A DNA stretch of 64,000 nt from Verrucomicrobiia bacterium (GTDB taxonomy: Bacteria > Verrucomicrobiota > Verrucomicrobiia > Opitutales > Cerasicoccaceae): positions 248,001-312,000 of the forward strand of contig JAUIHT010000001.1 of the NCBI GenBank assembly GCA_030432235.1, given 5' to 3'. Within the stretch, counting starts at the first letter, position 1, and the number at the start of each line of letters is the position of its first letter. Below the pieces are notes generated by a model that worked only from the letters and a program-made list of their open reading frames with translations, ran no database searches and was not told where the DNA came from. The position numbers were made by a program, and so were the translations under genes. Below, one piece after another: positions 60,591-64,000 of the stretch.

Positions 60591-61331
60591 TCAAAGCAGC
60601 CCTTCGTCGAGGAAGGAGAGGGCGTCGGAAGGCGTGACAATGATGTGGTCGAGGAGCTGCAGCTCCAGGGCCTTGGCGGACTCGGCCAGGGCCTTGGTCA
60701 GCCGGATGTCTTCCGGGGAGGCTTTTAATTGGCCGGAGGGATGGTTGTGGGCCACGACGATATAAACCGCATGACGTAGCAAAGCCGCCCGCATGACCTT
60801 GGCCGGGTAGACGCGGGTGCGGTCCGCCACGCCGTCCTCCAGGCGCTCAATGCCGTTGCGGATGAGCTGGTAGCTCTTGTCGAGAAAGGCGACCTCGAAG
60901 GCTTCGTGACGCAGGCCGCCCAGGCGGATGCGGAAGAGGCTTTTGAGGGCGTCGGTGCTGTCCAGCATGGAGCCTTCCTCGGCAGACTCCCGCAGATAGA
61001 GTGTGGCGGCCTCGCGGATGATGTGCAGGGCCACGGGCGCGACCTCCCCGATGCCGTTCAGCTCCTGAAGTTGTTCGCTGGGTGCATCGAGCACGCCACG
61101 CAGACTGCCGAAGCGTGTCATGAGCGCCTTGGCGGGCTCTTTGACGTCCTTGCGCGGAATGCACAGGGTCAAGAGCAGCTCAAGCACCTCATGGTCGGAG
61201 AAGCCGTCCAGGCCCGAACGCTCGAAGCGTTCCCGTAACCGTTGGCGATGGCCTGCCCCGGGGCTGGTATCCGTGGTGGAATGGCCGCCGGATGAATCGG
61301 CGTCTGACGAATTTATCCGGCTGTCGGGCAT
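60591..61331 (-). CDS. radC: RadC/JAB-domain protein
   Basis: A 246-residue protein. A helix-hairpin-helix-like N-terminal part (FSDHEVLELLLTLCIPRKD, LQELNGIGEVAPVALHII) precedes the JAB/MPN metalloprotease-like domain, whose JAMM motif is seen as AHNHPSGQLKASPED. A metal-dependent role is inferred; the link of RadC to DNA repair is not firmly established. It lies 4 bp upstream of the split GDPD gene on the same strand. Confidence 0.93.
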   Translation of the reverse strand: MPDSRINSSDADSSGGHSTTDTSPGAGHRQRLRERFERSGLDGFSDHEVLELLLTLCIPRKDVKEPAKALMTRFGSLRGVLDAPSEQLQELNGIGEVAPVALHIIREAATLYLRESAEEGSMLDSTDALKSLFRIRLGGLRHEAFEVAFLDKSYQLIRNGIERLEDGVADRTRVYPAKVMRAALLRHAVYIVVAHNHPSGQLKASPEDIRLTKALAESAKALELQLLDHIIVTPSDALSFLDEGLL

Positions 61332-61334
61332 ACC

Positions 61335-61946
61335 TTACTGGCTTTCCTGAGTTCCTTCCTCTTTTTGTTGTTCCGTGGCGGGCGGGGGAGGTGGAGGCGT
61401 TGAGGCTGGAGCGGTGACAGCCGGGGCTGTCGGCCCCTTCATCGGTACACGAAAGCTAGGCGGCGGTGGCGGTGGCGTGCTAGGGGGCATCGGCGCTTTC
61501 ATACCCAGCTTGTCGCGCTCTTCCTGCGGAATGCCAAAAGGCGGCGCAAAGCTCCAGGCGGAGGCCCCGGGGGCGAAAACACCTTCGCTGTCTGTAGCTT
61601 CCAGGAAAGCATAGGTCTGACGACCTTGGCGCAGCAAAGGCGGGCTGCTGGGGCCAAGCGGGCGTTTGCCGTCCGGCCCGTAGACCGGCTTTGGGCTGTA
61701 ATGGTATTGAATGGTGATGGTGTCACCGGCCTTGACGGATTCCGGCGCCTTGAAGGCACTCAGTACCTCGGCGGTGGCCGTGAGGTCCTTTTCGCCTTCA
61801 TCGGTCTCGGTCACATCGACTTTGGTGACTTTGATTTCCAGCCATACCGGCGCTTCGGCCTGTGCTGTCGGGCTAACCATGCCTTGACCGTAGGCAGCTA
61901 TGGGCAGGGCTAATAAGGTGAGCAGGTAAACGAGGTTTTTCTGCAT
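61335..61946 (-). CDS. Secreted proline-rich hypothetical protein
   Basis: A 203-residue protein with signal peptide MQKNLVYLLTLLALPIAAYGQ. A beta-rich middle (LEIKVTKVDVTETDEGEKDL, then DTITIQYHY) is followed by a Pro-rich tail with PPPPP runs and EEGTQESQ end. No family recognised. The tail may span the cell wall or bind partners. The ATG at 61946 matches the signal peptide. It ends 3 bp before radC begins. Confidence 0.7.
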   Translation of the reverse strand: MQKNLVYLLTLLALPIAAYGQGMVSPTAQAEAPVWLEIKVTKVDVTETDEGEKDLTATAEVLSAFKAPESVKAGDTITIQYHYSPKPVYGPDGKRPLGPSSPPLLRQGRQTYAFLEATDSEGVFAPGASAWSFAPPFGIPQEERDKLGMKAPMPPSTPPPPPPSFRVPMKGPTAPAVTAPASTPPPPPPATEQQKEEGTQESQ

Positions 61947-62062
61947 AGTTTCTATCGAGGTTGAGATGGTGCCAATAGTGATAGGTGTTCTGTTGAACCG
62001 CGCAAGCAAAAGCGGCTTCAGCTTGCTTTCGCTGCACTTATTCTGTAAAGTTGGTTACTATA

Positions 62063-62884
62063 ATGAGGAAATGGTTCCTGTCAGTTTGGGCCATCATTTT
62101 TTTGGGAACGGCCTTGAATGCCGCGCCGCTGGAGCTTGGTGCGACCCGGGTTGAGGCGTATCGCGTACTGGGTGCGCCGGACGGCATGCTGGAGCTTCCC
62201 AACAAAACCGTACTCATGTACGAGACGGCGGAGCTGACCTTCGTGAACGATGTTCTGACCGAGGCGGTTTGGCGTAGCGAAGAGGAGGTGGCTGCTGAAA
62301 AGGCACTCCAGGCCAAACTGCGTGCGGACTGGGAGCGTGAACAGGCTCTTGATGCGGAGCGCCGTCTGCAACGCGGCAAGGAAATCCTGGCTGCCCGCCT
62401 GGCCAATCCCGGCTTTCAGAACCTCCCTGCGGCCCAGCGCCTGGGTGCATGGACTGATTTTATGCGGGACTATCCTGGAGTTGACGCCACTGCCGAATAC
62501 GAGGCAGCCTTGGCGGAGGTGCGTGCCGAGGCCAAGGTCCGTCAGGCTGAACAACAGCAAGTCGCTCAAGCTGCCTCGGACCGTTCCTGGAGCCAGACGA
62601 GCCTGATCGACACGGTCGAGGTCGGAGGTAACTGGGGCTATGGCTACGGGTATCCGACCGGGCCCTCCGTCGCCGTCGGCAACAACGCCGTGGTCGTGGT
62701 CGGTGGCAACAGCGGCTATCCCTACGGTTATTGTCCGCCTGTCCAGCGCCGGCCCATCCTGAGCGTATCCTACCGTTCGGACGACTTTGGGGTGCGTTTC
62801 ACCAGCGGTGGCGGTTACTCGCCCCTGCGCCGCGACCCCTACGTCGTTCCGCGCCAGCCAGTCGTCATCGTGACCGGTCAGTAG
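62063..62884 (+). CDS. Secreted hypothetical protein with coiled coil and Gly/Tyr region
   Basis: A 273-residue exported protein: signal peptide MRKWFLSVWAIIFLGTALNA; an N-terminal region LELGATRVEAYRVLGAPDGMLELPNK resembling SmpA/OmlA-like folds; an Ala/Glu/Arg-rich coiled coil (about 75-170); and a C-terminal segment rich in Gly, Tyr and Pro (GYGYGYPTGPS, VVVVGGNSGYPYGYCPP). It is likely an envelope protein. It is divergent from the preceding proline-rich protein gene. Confidence 0.7.
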   Translation: MRKWFLSVWAIIFLGTALNAAPLELGATRVEAYRVLGAPDGMLELPNKTVLMYETAELTFVNDVLTEAVWRSEEEVAAEKALQAKLRADWEREQALDAERRLQRGKEILAARLANPGFQNLPAAQRLGAWTDFMRDYPGVDATAEYEAALAEVRAEAKVRQAEQQQVAQAASDRSWSQTSLIDTVEVGGNWGYGYGYPTGPSVAVGNNAVVVVGGNSGYPYGYCPPVQRRPILSVSYRSDDFGVRFTSGGGYSPLRRDPYVVPRQPVVIVTGQ

Positions 62885-62931
62885 GTATTTGCTTGTTGGG
62901 TCACTGGCCTTTGATTAACCTCACTTTTTAA

Positions 62932-63150
62932 ATGGTGAATCTGGAATTACGGCCTGAGTTGGAACGCCGTGTGCGCGAACACCTCGCCACTGGAGCGGAT
63001 GCCAATGAACTGATGGAAATTGCCATGGATGCTCTCCGCGAACGAAAAGAAATCGGAGAGCAGATTGAAGCTGCCTGGAAACAAGCGGAGGCGGGCGAAT
63101 TCGTTCAGTCGAGTCCCGAATCGGTGATACGTCGCGCACAGCAAAATTAG
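62932..63150 (+). CDS. ParD-like antitoxin
   Basis: A 72-residue protein starting MVNLELRPELERRVREHLATG, with ANELMEIAMDALRER fitting a ribbon-helix-helix DNA-binding N-terminus and a polar C-terminal tail that would wrap the toxin. It precedes a ParE-like gene, with 2 bp between stop and start, the usual antitoxin-first order. Confidence 0.82.
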   Translation: MVNLELRPELERRVREHLATGADANELMEIAMDALRERKEIGEQIEAAWKQAEAGEFVQSSPESVIRRAQQN

Positions 63151-63152
63151 TA

Positions 63153-63455
63153 GTGGCCAGTTACCGCATCACCCGTTTGGCGGATGAAGATTTGGTTGAG
63201 ATCGCAAATTACACGATTGAGACGTGGGGAAGCAGCCAATGTGACCGGTATATACGCGAACTTTTTGAACTGTTCGATTCGATAGCTCTCAATCCTCAGG
63301 CGTCCGTTCGTATGGATTTCATCAAGCCGGGGTTAAGGAAGCGGCTTCATTACAAACGCAGGCATGCGGTGTACTTCCGGCTTGGGCCGGACAGGGTACC
63401 CGAAATTCTCCGCATTTTGCACACCTCAGAAAACCGAGAAAAGGCTTTTGAATGA
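63153..63455 (+). CDS. ParE/RelE-superfamily toxin
   Basis: A 100-residue protein from GTG 63153: YRITRLADEDLVEIANYTIETWG, then FDSIALNPQASVRMDF and a C-terminal HAVYFRLGPDRVPEILRILHTSEN. These are the standard ParE blocks (family members poison gyrase). It partners the ParD-like gene just upstream. It converges with cydB, 4 bp apart. Confidence 0.88.
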   Translation: MASYRITRLADEDLVEIANYTIETWGSSQCDRYIRELFELFDSIALNPQASVRMDFIKPGLRKRLHYKRRHAVYFRLGPDRVPEILRILHTSENREKAFE

Positions 63456-63459
63456 CCCC

Positions 63460-64000
63460 TCAGTAGCTCTCGTCGGTGAGCTCGACCTTACCGCGGAAGA
63501 TGTAATAGACGCAGGCGGTGTAGGTGATGACGATGGGCACGCCGATGATGGCCACGATGAGCATGAAGCCCAGGGTCTTGTCCGTGGAAGAGCCGTTGTA
63601 GATATTGAGGCTGTTCTGGATGTAGGGCGTCGAAAAGACCATGTTCGGGTAAACGCTGATGGCGAAGGTGGCCATGAGGAAGAGCATGGCGCCGCAGGAG
63701 CTGAGGAAGGCACGGAACTCCCGGCCCTTGTGGACCTCGCGCGGGATGTTGAAAACACACAGCAGGGCGATGGTGAAGGTGATGCCCAGCGGGACAAAGC
63801 GGTCAAGTGCGACATCGTGAATGTGCGGGCAAACCCAGGGAGTAGAAATGCCGAAGAGCAGGAAGCAGATGATGAAGGCGGGGATGGTGAACTTGACCCA
63901 GCGGCGCAGCTTGGCTTGTAGTTCGCCTTCGGTCTTCATGATCAGGTAGATGTTTCCGTGCATGGCAAAGAGCGCCAGCGTGGTGACGCCGAGGAAAAGC
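63460..64000 (-). CDS. cydB: Cytochrome bd ubiquinol oxidase subunit II (partial, C-terminal part)
   Basis: The C-terminal 180 residues of CydB. The frame stays open through the window edge, so the 5' end is missing. The block LALFAMHGNIYLIMKTEGEL at the visible start is the hallmark of subunit II, followed by helices AFIICFLLFG, FTIALLCVFN, AMLFLMATFAISVYPNMVFSTP and GVPIVITYTACVYYIFRGKV. The membrane oxidase reduces O2 at low oxygen tension. The partner cydA is expected just outside the window. Confidence 0.92.
   Translation of the reverse strand, partial: LFLGVTTLALFAMHGNIYLIMKTEGELQAKLRRWVKFTIPAFIICFLLFGISTPWVCPHIHDVALDRFVPLGITFTIALLCVFNIPREVHKGREFRAFLSSCGAMLFLMATFAISVYPNMVFSTPYIQNSLNIYNGSSTDKTLGFMLIVAIIGVPIVITYTACVYYIFRGKVELTDESY

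Overview
The window reads as chromosomal DNA of a high-GC Gram-negative bacterium. The best guess is a marine or sediment Verrucomicrobium of the Opitutae/Puniceicoccales type. This is inferred from the combination of an exosortase, PEP-CTERM proteins, a TIGR03790 protein, a secreted GH16 glycanase with several carbohydrate-binding modules, delta-60 repeat proteins, a class II (B12) ribonucleotide reductase and an S23-like four-helix-bundle protein. No rRNA, tRNA or CRISPR array was seen, so the taxonomy rests on gene content only.

Layout: 0-7 kb holds secreted proteins, an exosortase and glycogen synthase. 7.3-13.2 kb holds an overlapping nucleotidyltransferase pair, then pyrR-pyrB-pyrC with a CPBP protease and a Na/Pi transporter. 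13.2-13.9 kb is a VapBC module bracketed by two copies of the end of the transporter gene. 13.9-24.1 kb holds a PEP-CTERM protein, a coaC-holB-methyltransferase run, the GH16 enzyme, a deaminase, a ketopantoate reductase-like protein and a membrane spermidine-synthase-like protein. 24.2-34.6 kb holds rpsT, a pseudouridine synthase relative, a choloylglycine-hydrolase-family enzyme, hemE, an oxidoreductase/DJ-1/glycosyltransferase/aldehyde dehydrogenase run and ppk. 34.6-45.5 kb holds a second VapBC, a CPA2 antiporter, nrdJ with two NrdR boxes, an AraC regulator, a PhyH enzyme, a radical-SAM protein and a beta-lactamase-fold hydrolase. 45.5-50.1 kb holds thiS, a PEP-CTERM gene, thiH, a FecR-domain protein and hom. 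50.1-52.1 kb is an AT-rich islet with an orphan membrane protein and a 21-bp phased repeat array. 52-57.4 kb holds an MscS channel, a TIGR03790 protein and a hybrid histidine kinase. 57.4-60.6 kb is a glycerophosphodiester phosphodiesterase gene split by a 2.4-kb IS1595-type element. 60.6-64 kb holds radC, two secreted proteins, a ParDE-like pair and the end of cydB.

Most of the window is housekeeping: pyrimidine, heme, thiamine, CoA, threonine/methionine and deoxyribonucleotide synthesis, plus glycogen and polyphosphate storage. The accessory signal lies in five toxin-antitoxin-like modules, the intact-looking mobile element that carries one of them, and several structured repeats.

The most unusual observations are: (i) the IS1595-type element whose transposase is translationally coupled to a DUF433/PIN-like toxin-antitoxin cargo, and whose excision in silico restores the interrupted frame exactly; (ii) fifteen degenerate units at exactly 21-bp spacing, open in frame on both strands; (iii) a 56-bp duplication of a gene 3' end flanking vapBC in which all differences are synonymous.
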